This document shows, in pieces, positions 28,170 to 36,651 of a stretch of DNA of 64,000 nt; position 1 is the first letter of the stretch, and each line of letters starts with the position of its first letter. The DNA is from Hydrogenimonas sp. (GTDB lineage: Bacteria > Campylobacterota > Campylobacteria > Campylobacterales > Hydrogenimonadaceae), in assembly GCA_003945285.1 (NCBI GenBank), contig AP019005.1:1440001-1504000 (forward strand), read 5' to 3'. The notes beneath the pieces were generated by a model, which did no database searches, was not told the DNA's origin, and saw only the letters and a list, made by a program, of their open reading frames with translations. The translations under genes and the position numbers were made by a program.

Positions 28170-28616
28170 CTATTCCCCAGCCTCCGGAAAGTATCTCTCG
28201 AGAACCTGGTCGAGATAGGCTTTTACCCGTTCGGCTTTCTCTATTTTATCACTAAAAATCGGCGAAGCGGACGGGTATGCCTCCATCATCTCGCGATAGG
28301 GCTCTATCTTAGCGTCTATCAAAGAGGTGAAAGCTCCGAGCAGTTTCTGCATCGTCTCCCTGTCGTGGATGGAGCGCATCAACATTTTGAACATTCTGTT
28401 TCTCGCATCCATCGCAATGGAGGCATCTATCGCATCACCCACCATTTTCAGATCCCACCTGCTTATATAGACTCCGCTCCTGTTCGGCGGCATCAGCTCC
28501 GAATTTATCGCTTCTACATAGTCAGGATAGTCGTAGCCGTCCTCATCTTCACGGCATTCACTCTCCACGCAGCGATCCTGCATGAAGTTTTCAAACTCTT
28601 TTCTCAAATCTTCCAT
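28170..28616 (-). CDS. Unrecognised 148-residue acidic helical protein in the molybdoenzyme operon
   Basis: I do not recognise a family. The protein is soluble, with no signal peptide, a strongly acidic N-terminal third (ECREDEDGYDYPDYVEAIN) containing two cysteines (Cys16, Cys21), and a helical remainder ending VKAYLDQVLERYFPEAGE. It lies 3 nt after the dehydrogenase-like gene and its last codons hold the ribosome site of batA. A small cytoplasmic protein in this position could be an assembly factor for the molybdoenzyme or a cytoplasmic partner of the Bat proteins; both are inference from location. Confidence 0.75.
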   Translation of the reverse strand: MEDLRKEFENFMQDRCVESECREDEDGYDYPDYVEAINSELMPPNRSGVYISRWDLKMVGDAIDASIAMDARNRMFKMLMRSIHDRETMQKLLGAFTSLIDAKIEPYREMMEAYPSASPIFSDKIEKAERVKAYLDQVLERYFPEAGE

Positions 28617-28619
28617 ATT

Positions 28620-29477
28620 CTACCCCCCGATAATTTTTTCCGCCGCTATCGCGTAATCTTCACACTCCACTTCGGCACCGAGCCACTCTCGGGCCACACA
28701 CAAAGATGTCGACAGCATCCATTCGTCACTTCCGAGCTTTCTACAGCCAAGCTCCGACGCAATAGTGTCGAACGGGCTCTTTCCGCGTATGAAATCGATA
28801 AGTACAAGATCTCCGTTTTTACCCTCGGCGGCTATGATCCGTTTGTCACTGTGTGCATGTATATCGACCGCGTTGACGATCATATCATACTCGGAAACAT
28901 CCACTTGCATACCGTTGTTGAACCAGATTATATCGCACTCCACACCCGCCAGCGATACACTGTTCTTCTCGAGAAGTTCGGCCGCACGCTCAACGACTGT
29001 ATCTGCTACGACGATCTTTTCGGCGCCCATTACGCCAAGAAGCGGCAAAACGGCGCCGGCGATCGTACCGGCACCCATGAGCAGAACCCTTGCTCCGTGG
29101 AGATTTATACCTTCACACGCCATCATAAGTTCGAAGGCCGCGGGGTAGAAGCATTTACCGTACAGTTTCCCGTTCTCGGCATAGGCACCGTCGCATATTC
29201 CGCTCCGGCGTATACAGTTTTCGGAATAGTCCAGCAGCGGAACCACCACCTCCTGGTACTCCGGCTCATAGAGCGCCATCGTGACTTTGGACTGCGGCAT
29301 TCCGCGGACCATATACGGAAAATCTTCCGGTGATATATTCAGGCCGATGGCATAATCGGCAAGGCCCAGGCTCTTGAACGTACCGTTCAAAATTTTCAGG
29401 AAAGGTGAGCTCTGGGCATCACTGCCGTAGAGCGCTACAAGGCGGCTCTCTTTGGAGAGAATTCCTTCATCGATCAT
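28620..29477 (-). CDS. Shikimate-dehydrogenase-like Rossmann protein
   Basis: A 285-residue protein laid out like AroE: an N-terminal substrate-type domain (SPFLKILNGTFKSLGLADY, residues about 24-42) and a C-terminal Rossmann domain with VLLMGAGTIAGAVLPLL (about 130-146) in place of the GAGGAA loop. The catalytic Lys-Asp pair of true shikimate dehydrogenase is not evident, and the gene is embedded in a respiratory enzyme operon, so a role in aromatic amino-acid synthesis is doubtful. It overlaps the ferredoxin gene by 4 nt (ATGA) and precedes the unknown 148-residue gene by 3 nt. An NAD(P)-binding accessory role is possible but unsupported. Confidence 0.72.
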   Translation of the reverse strand: MIDEGILSKESRLVALYGSDAQSSPFLKILNGTFKSLGLADYAIGLNISPEDFPYMVRGMPQSKVTMALYEPEYQEVVVPLLDYSENCIRRSGICDGAYAENGKLYGKCFYPAAFELMMACEGINLHGARVLLMGAGTIAGAVLPLLGVMGAEKIVVADTVVERAAELLEKNSVSLAGVECDIIWFNNGMQVDVSEYDMIVNAVDIHAHSDKRIIAAEGKNGDLVLIDFIRGKSPFDTIASELGCRKLGSDEWMLSTSLCVAREWLGAEVECEDYAIAAEKIIGG

Positions 29478-30646
29478 TCAGTATCATCCTTTTTGTCGGC
29501 CTTCCTGAAGACTACCGTAGTGTCACCCTCTTGAGTGAGCCCCCACAGGTCGAAGGCCTCCCTCTCCTCTTCGATGCAGCGCCGGCAGACCCTCTCTCCT
29601 TTCAGAGATGTAAAGGGGAGTCCGCACTCATCACAGTGCAGAATCTTGAAAGAAGCCAGCAGACGCTGCGTAGGTTCGAAAAACTCTTTCAACTCGAAAA
29701 CCGGCTGAAGTTTGATGGCGTCCGGCTCGCAGGTATCGTGACAGGCACGACACTTTATGCAGAGCATCGCATCGAAATAGATACGGCTCATCTTCGAATC
29801 TGAGCTCAATGCACCCGTGGGGCAGATGCGGTAACACATCTGGCAGTTTGTACAGGTTTCGGCCTCAATGAATTTCTGGGAGACGAAAGATATCTCCCCT
29901 TCGTCTACTGTATGATAGATCGGCGGTTTGGGTAGGCGCTTAAGAGCGGTAAAGAGAATTTTCCGTTTGTCCGGGACCTCTTTTTTGCGGATTTTTGCCA
30001 ATGCCGCAAGATCGATCCGGTGAATCTTCGGTTCGTCGTCACTCTTTTGAACAAACGAGTCGAACTCTCTTTTTGCTCCGGCGGCCCCTTTCAACGAGAA
30101 GGTTTTCAAAAAGGCGCGTCTGTCGTGAGCGTCCGCTTTCCGTGACTCTTCCGCCTCTGCCGCGATATCTTCAAGGAGGATGGGACGCTCCATACCGCAC
30201 GCCTCGAGAATGTAGTTGGCTTCGGCGACGCTCTTTCGTATAATCTCGTAGAAAGGATCGGCATGGGGGCATCCGCTGCAGTGGCCGGTATCGACCACAA
30301 TGTTTTTTTCTTTGACGATCGCCATCGATATAAGGTGCTCAGTGCTCAGCGCCGCTATACATGGAAGGTTTATCCTGCACGAAAGGAGACTCTCTTCCGA
30401 CTTCGCAAAGTCGAAGAAGAGTTCTGTCGCGTCGAAAGAGTCAAGGCTGAAGGCCTCGCCCGGGCATACCCCCATACACCCTCCGCAATCGACACAGACG
30501 GAGGGCACGAACGAGGGAAGGTTGTTCTCGGCGATTGTCAGGGTATCTACCGGACACGCCTCCAGACAGAGAGTACACTCCGAAAACCTGGTGACGCTTC
30601 TGACGCATTTGGCAGGCTCGAAAGATAGTCCGACCATACCGGCCAT
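29474..30646 (-). CDS. Multi-cluster ferredoxin-type protein
   Basis: A 390-residue cytoplasmic iron-sulfur protein with no signal peptide. Four cysteine groups of ferredoxin type are seen: CTLCLEACP (24-32), CVDCGGCMGVCP (about 51-62), CTNCQMCYRICP (about 267-278) and CIKCRACHDTCEP (about 299-311). There is a fifth, zinc-ribbon-like set near the end (CDECG...CRRC). The middle part (GHCSGCPHADPFYEII) has further cysteines. It could pass electrons to or from the molybdoenzyme's cytoplasmic side, or act in its maturation like NapF. It begins at the torD stop with no gap and overlaps the next gene by 4 nt. Confidence 0.85.
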   Translation of the reverse strand: MAGMVGLSFEPAKCVRSVTRFSECTLCLEACPVDTLTIAENNLPSFVPSVCVDCGGCMGVCPGEAFSLDSFDATELFFDFAKSEESLLSCRINLPCIAALSTEHLISMAIVKEKNIVVDTGHCSGCPHADPFYEIIRKSVAEANYILEACGMERPILLEDIAAEAEESRKADAHDRRAFLKTFSLKGAAGAKREFDSFVQKSDDEPKIHRIDLAALAKIRKKEVPDKRKILFTALKRLPKPPIYHTVDEGEISFVSQKFIEAETCTNCQMCYRICPTGALSSDSKMSRIYFDAMLCIKCRACHDTCEPDAIKLQPVFELKEFFEPTQRLLASFKILHCDECGLPFTSLKGERVCRRCIEEEREAFDLWGLTQEGDTTVVFRKADKKDDTE

Positions 30647-31282
30647 CTAGCTCTCTTCTTCGAGGATTTCGTTGAGATATTCGTAGTCGTTGAGCATGAA
30701 CTCCAGCGCCAAAGATGCGGCGTCGTAATAGAAAGGAGTTCCCGCCTCGGCTTTGACATTCTGCAGGAACATCGGTGCCCACTCCAGCAGATGGTCTTTA
30801 AGAAAGTCGCGCTCTATGCGCGCAAGCTCTCTTGCAGCTTCGTAGTCGTCATTTTCCATCGCCCTGTATTCGGAATTTGCCAGGACATACATAAACTCCA
30901 GCTCTATCCCTATATGGTCCGGCCCGACCGCTCTCGCCTTGTCGAGCTGGACTCTGAAGTCGTATCGGTTATAGAGTTGAACGACGGGGTTGTCTCCTCC
31001 GGTCTCGAGCATCTGGTCGTCGCGTCTGTAGAAACTCTCGTAGGGGATCATGTGCAGAACAAATAGATTGGTGAAATCTACATCCAGAAACTGCTCTTTG
31101 AGTCTCTTTCTATCCAGCTCTTTCGGTTTTTCCCACTGCATGAAGTTGGGGAAAAAGGAGAGTATCACCTCGTCGTTTTCGATGGTTTCGAGAAACTCTT
31201 CGTCTACCTCCTTCATCATCGCCCTGGATATCAGAGCGTAGAGATTGATGCGCGCAATCTGTTTGGTAAGCTGTTCGTTCAT
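30647..31282 (-). CDS. TorD-family molybdoenzyme chaperone
   Basis: A 211-residue, all-helical cytoplasmic protein with the TorD/DmsD/NarJ signature: VLHMIPYESFYRRDDQ (about residues 74-89) and ELEFMYVLANSEYRAM, followed by a FLKDHLLEWAP motif. Such chaperones hold the twin-arginine signal of the molybdenum subunit until the cofactor is inserted. It lies between the catalytic subunit and the ferredoxin gene, so its client is most likely the 1096-residue subunit. A hairpin (31376-31394) in the 127-bp gap before it may lower its expression. Confidence 0.9.
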   Translation of the reverse strand: MNEQLTKQIARINLYALISRAMMKEVDEEFLETIENDEVILSFFPNFMQWEKPKELDRKRLKEQFLDVDFTNLFVLHMIPYESFYRRDDQMLETGGDNPVVQLYNRYDFRVQLDKARAVGPDHIGIELEFMYVLANSEYRAMENDDYEAARELARIERDFLKDHLLEWAPMFLQNVKAEAGTPFYYDAASLALEFMLNDYEYLNEILEEES

Positions 31283-31375
31283 CCGGTACCTTTGTCTTTG
31301 GAGAATGGAAGGAAGAGGTGAACCGTATTTGCCCTACCGTTTACCTCTTGCTTCCGCAATTATATCCGATATTCA

Positions 31376-31394
31376 GCGGGGCTTGACACCCCGC
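31376..31394 (-). terminator. Hairpin between molybdoenzyme and torD genes
   Basis: GCGGGG and CCCCGC form a 6-bp GC stem with a 7-nt loop, 16 nt after the stop codon of the catalytic subunit, without a T-run. It is more likely an mRNA-stabilising or attenuating stem than a full terminator, since the genes downstream lack an obvious promoter. Confidence 0.4.
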
Positions 31395-31409
31395 CCGCGA
31401 AACTCTCTT

Positions 31410-34400
31410 TTAGAGATCTTTCACCCTGAATTCGTAAGCCTTCTTGCTCAGGGGAACGACCGGACGCTTGATCCACCACGGCCTCCTCTCCGTGTCGGAA
31501 GAGTCAAGCGGCCTGGTAAGTTCGTCTCTCCATGCCTTGTAGGTCTTGAAGTTGTTTTCGTAGTTTACCCAGATGTCGCCGATCTTGTCATCTTTGCCCG
31601 CTTTCTCTATGATGACCTTCTGGTGCCAGGCGTGGTTGCCTGCAACCGGATCGGGGTGTACCGGGGCCACGGCATTCTGCCATGAACCGCTCAGGCCGTC
31701 CCACCAGATATTGTCGAGGTCTTTGTTGAACTCTTTGAACTGCCACGATTCGGGGCGGCTCTTGATCCCCTCTTCTATACCCTCTTTCGGCTTCAGCGTT
31801 CCCACTTTGCCGTCCATCGTCATCTCATACAGAGGAGCTCCGACCCCCATTACACCCAGTTTGTGCTTAAAGCCGGGAATCTCGACGGCATTTTTGAGTT
31901 TCCAGCGGCCTGCATGGTGGCTGCATGCCAGAACACCGGGGAAGGTCCCTTCGGTCGGAACGGCCATAGCAATGAAGTAACCGCTCTCCAGGTTGCTCAC
32001 CGTATCGACTATTCTAACTTTAATAGCGTCTCCGCGCTTGATTCCGAGGCGCTCCGCATCTTTCGTGTTTATCCAGACCGGGTTGTGGTTCTGGCTTATC
32101 TCCATCAGGTGCTTGGAGTTTACGCTCCTGGTGTGGATATTGTACGGAAGCCTGAATACGGTATTTAGAGCGAATTCGTTCTCCTTTTTCATATAGCGGT
32201 GGTGGACATGCGAAACTATGTGAATCATCTTGTCATACTCACGCTCGTTTCTTGGGTAGATCGGAAGGGCGTATTCGGGCCACTTCCAGTCGATAAGCCA
32301 CTCACAGAAGAGATCGAGCTTCTTGTCCGGGGTATGGAAACCTTCGTAAAGTACTCCGTCTATCTCCACACCGATAGATTTTCGGCGTCCGCCGTGCTCC
32401 ACCCACAACACGCCGAACCTGTCCTTTTCGACGTCGTATGCCGGGTATCTGTGTCCGTGGGCGTAGTAGTATGCACCGTCGAATCTGAGCTTCTTCTCCT
32501 GCGGACGGTAGATATTCGTATTCTCCGTCCATGCACCGCGGTCACGCATAAATTCGTAACAGGGGTACTCACTGTCAGGATAGGCCGCTTTGGCCGCCTT
32601 TTTGAGCTTCGGAAGCAGACTGAACGCTGCGTCGTAATACTCTTTTACGGTAACCGGCTGACCGGGGTGTCTTGCGCTCTCCCAGTGTTTGCGAACACCC
32701 AGTGAGCCGTCCGGGTCGGCGTGCAGGCAGAGAAGCTCGGCGAAGAACTCGTTCTCCTCCCACACCTCTCCGAGGCCCGCTTTCATATGAGCCTCCAGAG
32801 TGCCGCGGTAGGGCACTTTCGGCTTCCACCCCATCTTCTCCATCGCAACCCGAAGAACCGGCTGCCTGAATGCGGTCCACTGCTCCGGTTTGGTAGGAGC
32901 GGACTGCTGGTCGTGGCGCTCCCCGGCAAGCCCGACCGGAAGGACGTAGTCGCAGTACCAGTTCGTTTCAGACCATGTCGGAGAGAGGTTGAAAGTGAGT
33001 TCCATGCGATTTTCGTCTTTAAGACACTCTATCCAGCGGAATCCGTCCGGGTTGATCCATACCGGGTTGTACATTCTTGGAATCCAGACGGCAAGCCTGT
33101 CCGGAATCTTCAGACCTCTCGCATTCCACTTGTTTCTCCACTCGTCATCCATCATCAGATGCGGAAGGATCATACTCATCTCGTAAGTACTCAGAGGGTA
33201 CTCGGGCGGCCATGCCAACTCGTTCCAGACATTCACTTTGTCGGGGCGTCTGCCGGCTACGGTAGCCTTGTCACCCTTCCCGCCGACAGAGATTTCGTGC
33301 CAGTGGTGCCAGCCGACACCGCCGATGTCGCCGGCCAAAGCACCGCGGAGCGCGAGAGGCAAAAATGCGGACCGGGTAATCATCCAGCCGCCACGGTGGG
33401 CTATGGGGCCGGACCTCCAGAGATATGTTGCGATCCTGGGACCGGCATCTATGAACATTTCGAAAAGCTTGTCCAGCTTGTACTCCATACCCTCAAGTTT
33501 GCACTCTTTGACGACGAACTCCTTGGTATAGGGCGAATAGAGCTCTCTCATGAGCTCGATAAAGCTCTCGTAACTCTCGTCTTCTGGCATTTTGGAGATA
33601 TACCCTTTTGTAACCATAAACTTCAGGTATGTACGGTTTGCCATCAGGCGGTCCCAGTTTATCCAATCTTTGACAAACCTATGGTCTATAAGATCGTCGC
33701 CGTTTTTATCCTTCTCGTTCAAAATACGGTTGGCGAGATAGAGATATAGAGCCGTCTCCGTACCGGGCCATACCGGAAGCCAGAGATCCGCAATACCCGC
33801 GGAGTTTGAAAGACGCGGATCGAGTACGACCATTTTCGCACCTTTCTTGCGCGCGTCCGCTATAAGACCGGCAGACTGCTGGAAGTAGTGGCCGGCATCG
33901 GCTGCATGCGACGACTGGAGAAATATCAGTTTCGCGTTTGCCCAGTCCGGAGAGTTCCTGTCATCATTCGCCCACTGGATGGAGCCTTCACGCGCACCGG
34001 CGGAGCAGATGTTCGTATGGGAGTCGAAGCCGTCTATGCCCATTGTGTGCGGAACCCGTCCAGAAAATCCGTTTTCGTTGGGGCGGCCGACATGGTATAT
34101 GATCATCTTTTTTGATACTTCATCGCCTCTTTTCAGCGTCTCGTTGATCTTCTTTCCAATCGTTTGAAGAGCTTCATCCCATGTGGTGCGTATCCACTTC
34201 CCTTCACCGCGTTTGGAACCAGGAGCTCTTTTTATCGGGAAAGGAATCCTGTCGGGATCGTACATCTGGGATTCCGTGGCATAACCTTTTGCGCAGTTTC
34301 TGCCGCGGCTGCCGCTGTGTAGAGGGTTACCCATGTACTTTCTTACGGTCATCGTCTTTTTGTCGACCCATGCGGTGAGGCCGCAGCCAGCTTCACAGTT

Positions 34401-34700
34401 CGAACAGACGGACGGCACTATCGTATAGTCGTGCACCAGTATACCGTCGGGATTGTCTTCACTTCTGACACCTTGGCGTTCGATGCCTCCGCGCTTCCAG
34501 TCGTCCCCGTCCAGTTCACGGAAGCTGTCCCACTTCTCGAGAGGGGGGTAGAAGTCCAGACTCTCCGGTGTGTTCGTAAACTCGGCTTCAGCCTCTGCAG
34601 AAGCCTCTACGACACTTTCGAAAACTCCCGTAGCCAGAGTGGCGCCGGCAACGGTAAAAGCCGCACCCTTTAGAAAAGTTCTTCTTTGTTCATTTATCAT
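31410..34700 (-). CDS. Molybdopterin oxidoreductase catalytic subunit, Tat-exported (DMSO reductase family)
   Basis: A 1096-residue catalytic subunit of a complex iron-sulfur molybdoenzyme. The twin-arginine signal is EQRRTFLKGAA (residues 4-14). The N-terminal [4Fe-4S] site is C99-x2-C102-x3-C106...C136 (VCSNCEAGCG, GRNCAKG). The probable molybdenum ligand is Cys232 in HTNICSAGAREGS, as in polysulfide, thiosulfate, tetrathionate and arsenate reductases and unlike formate dehydrogenase (Sec/Cys with a following His). The molybdopterin-dinucleotide-binding domain is in the last 250 residues (HNPVWINTKDAERLGI). The order FeS subunit - NrfD - this gene - torD suggests a quinone-linked periplasmic enzyme. 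The substrate is unknown: sulfur oxyanions, polysulfide, sulfite (Soe-like) or arsenate are the candidates. The length exceeds most relatives. Confidence 0.92.
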   Translation of the reverse strand: MINEQRRTFLKGAAFTVAGATLATGVFESVVEASAEAEAEFTNTPESLDFYPPLEKWDSFRELDGDDWKRGGIERQGVRSEDNPDGILVHDYTIVPSVCSNCEAGCGLTAWVDKKTMTVRKYMGNPLHSGSRGRNCAKGYATESQMYDPDRIPFPIKRAPGSKRGEGKWIRTTWDEALQTIGKKINETLKRGDEVSKKMIIYHVGRPNENGFSGRVPHTMGIDGFDSHTNICSAGAREGSIQWANDDRNSPDWANAKLIFLQSSHAADAGHYFQQSAGLIADARKKGAKMVVLDPRLSNSAGIADLWLPVWPGTETALYLYLANRILNEKDKNGDDLIDHRFVKDWINWDRLMANRTYLKFMVTKGYISKMPEDESYESFIELMRELYSPYTKEFVVKECKLEGMEYKLDKLFEMFIDAGPRIATYLWRSGPIAHRGGWMITRSAFLPLALRGALAGDIGGVGWHHWHEISVGGKGDKATVAGRRPDKVNVWNELAWPPEYPLSTYEMSMILPHLMMDDEWRNKWNARGLKIPDRLAVWIPRMYNPVWINPDGFRWIECLKDENRMELTFNLSPTWSETNWYCDYVLPVGLAGERHDQQSAPTKPEQWTAFRQPVLRVAMEKMGWKPKVPYRGTLEAHMKAGLGEVWEENEFFAELLCLHADPDGSLGVRKHWESARHPGQPVTVKEYYDAAFSLLPKLKKAAKAAYPDSEYPCYEFMRDRGAWTENTNIYRPQEKKLRFDGAYYYAHGHRYPAYDVEKDRFGVLWVEHGGRRKSIGVEIDGVLYEGFHTPDKKLDLFCEWLIDWKWPEYALPIYPRNEREYDKMIHIVSHVHHRYMKKENEFALNTVFRLPYNIHTRSVNSKHLMEISQNHNPVWINTKDAERLGIKRGDAIKVRIVDTVSNLESGYFIAMAVPTEGTFPGVLACSHHAGRWKLKNAVEIPGFKHKLGVMGVGAPLYEMTMDGKVGTLKPKEGIEEGIKSRPESWQFKEFNKDLDNIWWDGLSGSWQNAVAPVHPDPVAGNHAWHQKVIIEKAGKDDKIGDIWVNYENNFKTYKAWRDELTRPLDSSDTERRPWWIKRPVVPLSKKAYEFRVKDL

Positions 34701-34719
34701 CGTATATCTCTCCTGCTCT

Positions 34720-35619
34720 TTAACTGAGATTCAAAAGCTGCGGAATCACTAGCCACACATGCTTTGCTATCCACAGACCGGCCAGGGCCAGAACGGACGC
34801 AAGCGCCAAAAGCGAATTGGATCTGTTCTTCAGACCGAGTATCACCAGTACGACCGGAATGATATATCCCAGGTACTGGCCGATCCAGAACATGGTATGG
34901 TATTCGCCGCCGCTCTTGACGAAGGCGATGGTGGCCGCAACCTCTTCCGCTTTCATGGCGCCGAAGTAGTACTCGCCCATATATATGATGAACGATAGAG
35001 ATGCGCTGACCGCAAGGACGATCGCAAGGTCCCGTTTAACCTCTCTGTCACCTATCCCAAGAACCAGATAGACCGCCGAGCCGCCTATAAACGCCGCAAG
35101 CACCATCTGCATGAGCTCCGTAGGAGTCTGCCACAGCTCTCTTGCAGCTGCTTCGCCCATGATGGTTGCGGTGTAGAGCGTCACAGGAATCGCAAAAATG
35201 AACGCAGCCCAGAGCAGTTTGTCGTACAGCTCCTCATCCAGTTTGCCGAGCACCCTGCCGGCAGCCATGACGAAGATGATGCCGGTCAGAATCGTAGCCA
35301 GCCATGCACCCACCGTAATCGCGGATGTAAAGTGCGGATGGAGGAAGATATTGAGCATCCTGTAGGGGTGGTGCAGATCCAGTAGCGTGAAGAGAAGGAA
35401 TATGTTCAGAAATATGAACGCGATCACCGGCATGAGACTCTTCACTCCGCCTACACGGTCCCCATACTTCTTGAGCAGATAAACTCCGACCAGAATAACG
35501 CCCGTGGCTATACTCTTGGCCCACATGTTGAGAGTGATCATCCAGCCCCATACGATGCCCGGAAGCGCAACGTCGAGGGTCACCACCGCATTGGTCGCGG
35601 CTGTCGCATGTTCTACCAT
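34720..35619 (-). CDS. NrfD/PsrC-type quinone-reactive membrane subunit
   Basis: A 299-residue integral membrane protein with eight or nine helices, the membrane anchor and menaquinone/menaquinol site of the molybdoenzyme. The segment VALPGIVWGWMITLNMWAKS near the N-terminus and the DLHHPYRMLNIFLHPHFTSA loop (about residues 81-100) are typical of the NrfD/PsrC family. It starts 1 nt after the FeS subunit and ends 19 nt before the catalytic subunit, so the three form one complex. Confidence 0.92.
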   Translation of the reverse strand: MVEHATAATNAVVTLDVALPGIVWGWMITLNMWAKSIATGVILVGVYLLKKYGDRVGGVKSLMPVIAFIFLNIFLLFTLLDLHHPYRMLNIFLHPHFTSAITVGAWLATILTGIIFVMAAGRVLGKLDEELYDKLLWAAFIFAIPVTLYTATIMGEAAARELWQTPTELMQMVLAAFIGGSAVYLVLGIGDREVKRDLAIVLAVSASLSFIIYMGEYYFGAMKAEEVAATIAFVKSGGEYHTMFWIGQYLGYIIPVVLVILGLKNRSNSLLALASVLALAGLWIAKHVWLVIPQLLNLS

Positions 35620-35620
35620 C

Positions 35621-36259
35621 TTAGTGACCTCCTATATGTTTAAGGTGCGTAATGTTGTCAAAGAGACTGAATCCTTCTATACGCTCGCTTGCCAGAGGAT
35701 TGAGGTTCACCTCGCCTCCGCCTACGTAGAAGTGCTTCGGAGCGGTGTTTTTCTCCGGCTTTCTGACTTTTACGTTGCCCTGATGCTCCATGATGTAGCG
35801 GCTTATGCTGCTGGCAGGATCGTCCAGGTCGCCGAATATGTTCGCCTCTACCGGACAGGCGACCACACATGCGGGCATCATTCCGCCGGCTACACGGTGC
35901 GCACAGTATGTACACTTGTCCGCCGAATTGGTCTCGGGGTCTATATAGATAGCTCCGTAGGGACACGCCATGACACAGCCTGCACAGCCGATACAGCGCT
36001 CCTTGTCCACATTCACTATACCGTTGTCCAGATAGTGCAGAGCACTCACCGGGCATATACGCTCACAGGGCGCATTTTCACAATGGTTACACCTCAGCGG
36101 CGTGAAGGTTCTCTTCGCCTCGGGGAAGGTCCCCACATCGACATATTTGACACGAAGTCTCCACATTCCGATCGGAACGCTGTTTTCCACTTTGCATGAG
36201 ACCTCGCACCCTTTACAACCCATACAGAGCCCAAGATCTACCAAAAAGCCGAGCTTCAT
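35621..36259 (-). CDS. Four-cluster [4Fe-4S] electron-transfer subunit
   Basis: About 212 residues (MKLGFLVDLGLCMGCKGCEV...). Four ferredoxin-like cysteine groups are present: CMGCKGCEVSC, CNHCENAPCERICP, CIGCAGCVMACP and CTYCAHR...CVVACP. This is the DmsB/PsrB/TtrB-type subunit that links the molybdenum subunit with the quinone-binding NrfD protein. A frame opening at 36337 reads through the neighbouring type-C repeat; the ATG at 36259 has GAGGAGGGG at the right distance and is the true start. It is the first gene of the 11-gene run, and its promoter must lie in or beyond the repeat. Confidence 0.93.
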   Translation of the reverse strand: MKLGFLVDLGLCMGCKGCEVSCKVENSVPIGMWRLRVKYVDVGTFPEAKRTFTPLRCNHCENAPCERICPVSALHYLDNGIVNVDKERCIGCAGCVMACPYGAIYIDPETNSADKCTYCAHRVAGGMMPACVVACPVEANIFGDLDDPASSISRYIMEHQGNVKVRKPEKNTAPKHFYVGGGEVNLNPLASERIEGFSLFDNITHLKHIGGH

Positions 36260-36280
36260 AAACCCCTCCTCTAAAATTTG

Positions 36281-36391
36281 ACTGATGTTAAGCAAACAAC
36301 GGGCCAAACCCTTGGTTCGGCAAAGCCCGACAGCCATTCAACCGCGAAATCGGCTTTCGGGCTGAAGTTGTGCCGTTTGCGTAACATCAGA
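36281..36391. repeat. Intergenic inverted-repeat element, type C
   Basis: The ends ACTGATGTTAAGCAAAC and GTTTGCGTAACATCAG pair with one mismatch, the same ends as types A and B, but the interior is different: an imperfect CGGGCC...GCCCG stem and a CGAAATCGGCTTTCGGGC stretch. It lies 21 bp upstream of the FeS-subunit ATG, next to its ribosome site, so the transcript leader or promoter of the molybdoenzyme operon includes it. Confidence 0.75.
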
Positions 36392-36651
36392 GTTCAATAC
36401 GAATATCGCATAATAGATCGTCCGTTTCCCGTTTCAGGTTACAGCAGTTTCACAATTTATGCGAAAAAGCCCACCTATCAGCCGTTTTTATCCATGAGAG
36501 CGTTTCAAAAAAAACGAAACCTCTCCAAACCGCCTTGAAACAGGGGATAATCCAGTCTAACAATAGTTTTTTTAATTGAAGCTTTATCGGCCGTGCGGCA
36601 GCTTTATGAAGGCTTTTTGGCAGTATGTTTTATAATTTTTGGCTATTTCAA
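36392..36651. other. Intergenic region after the type-C repeat
   Basis: About 260 bp between the repeat and the convergent-side end of the sensor-kinase gene. I see AT-rich DNA, some T- and A-tracts near 36505 and 36565, but no gene, hairpin or convincing promoter. The promoter of the molybdoenzyme operon (minus strand) should be here or in the repeat. Confidence 0.5.

Noticed and set aside
31410-34700. Formate dehydrogenase assignment for the molybdoenzyme
   Set aside because: The ligand region reads NICSAGAREG, lacking the Sec/Cys-His pair of formate dehydrogenases, so a narrower name is not given.
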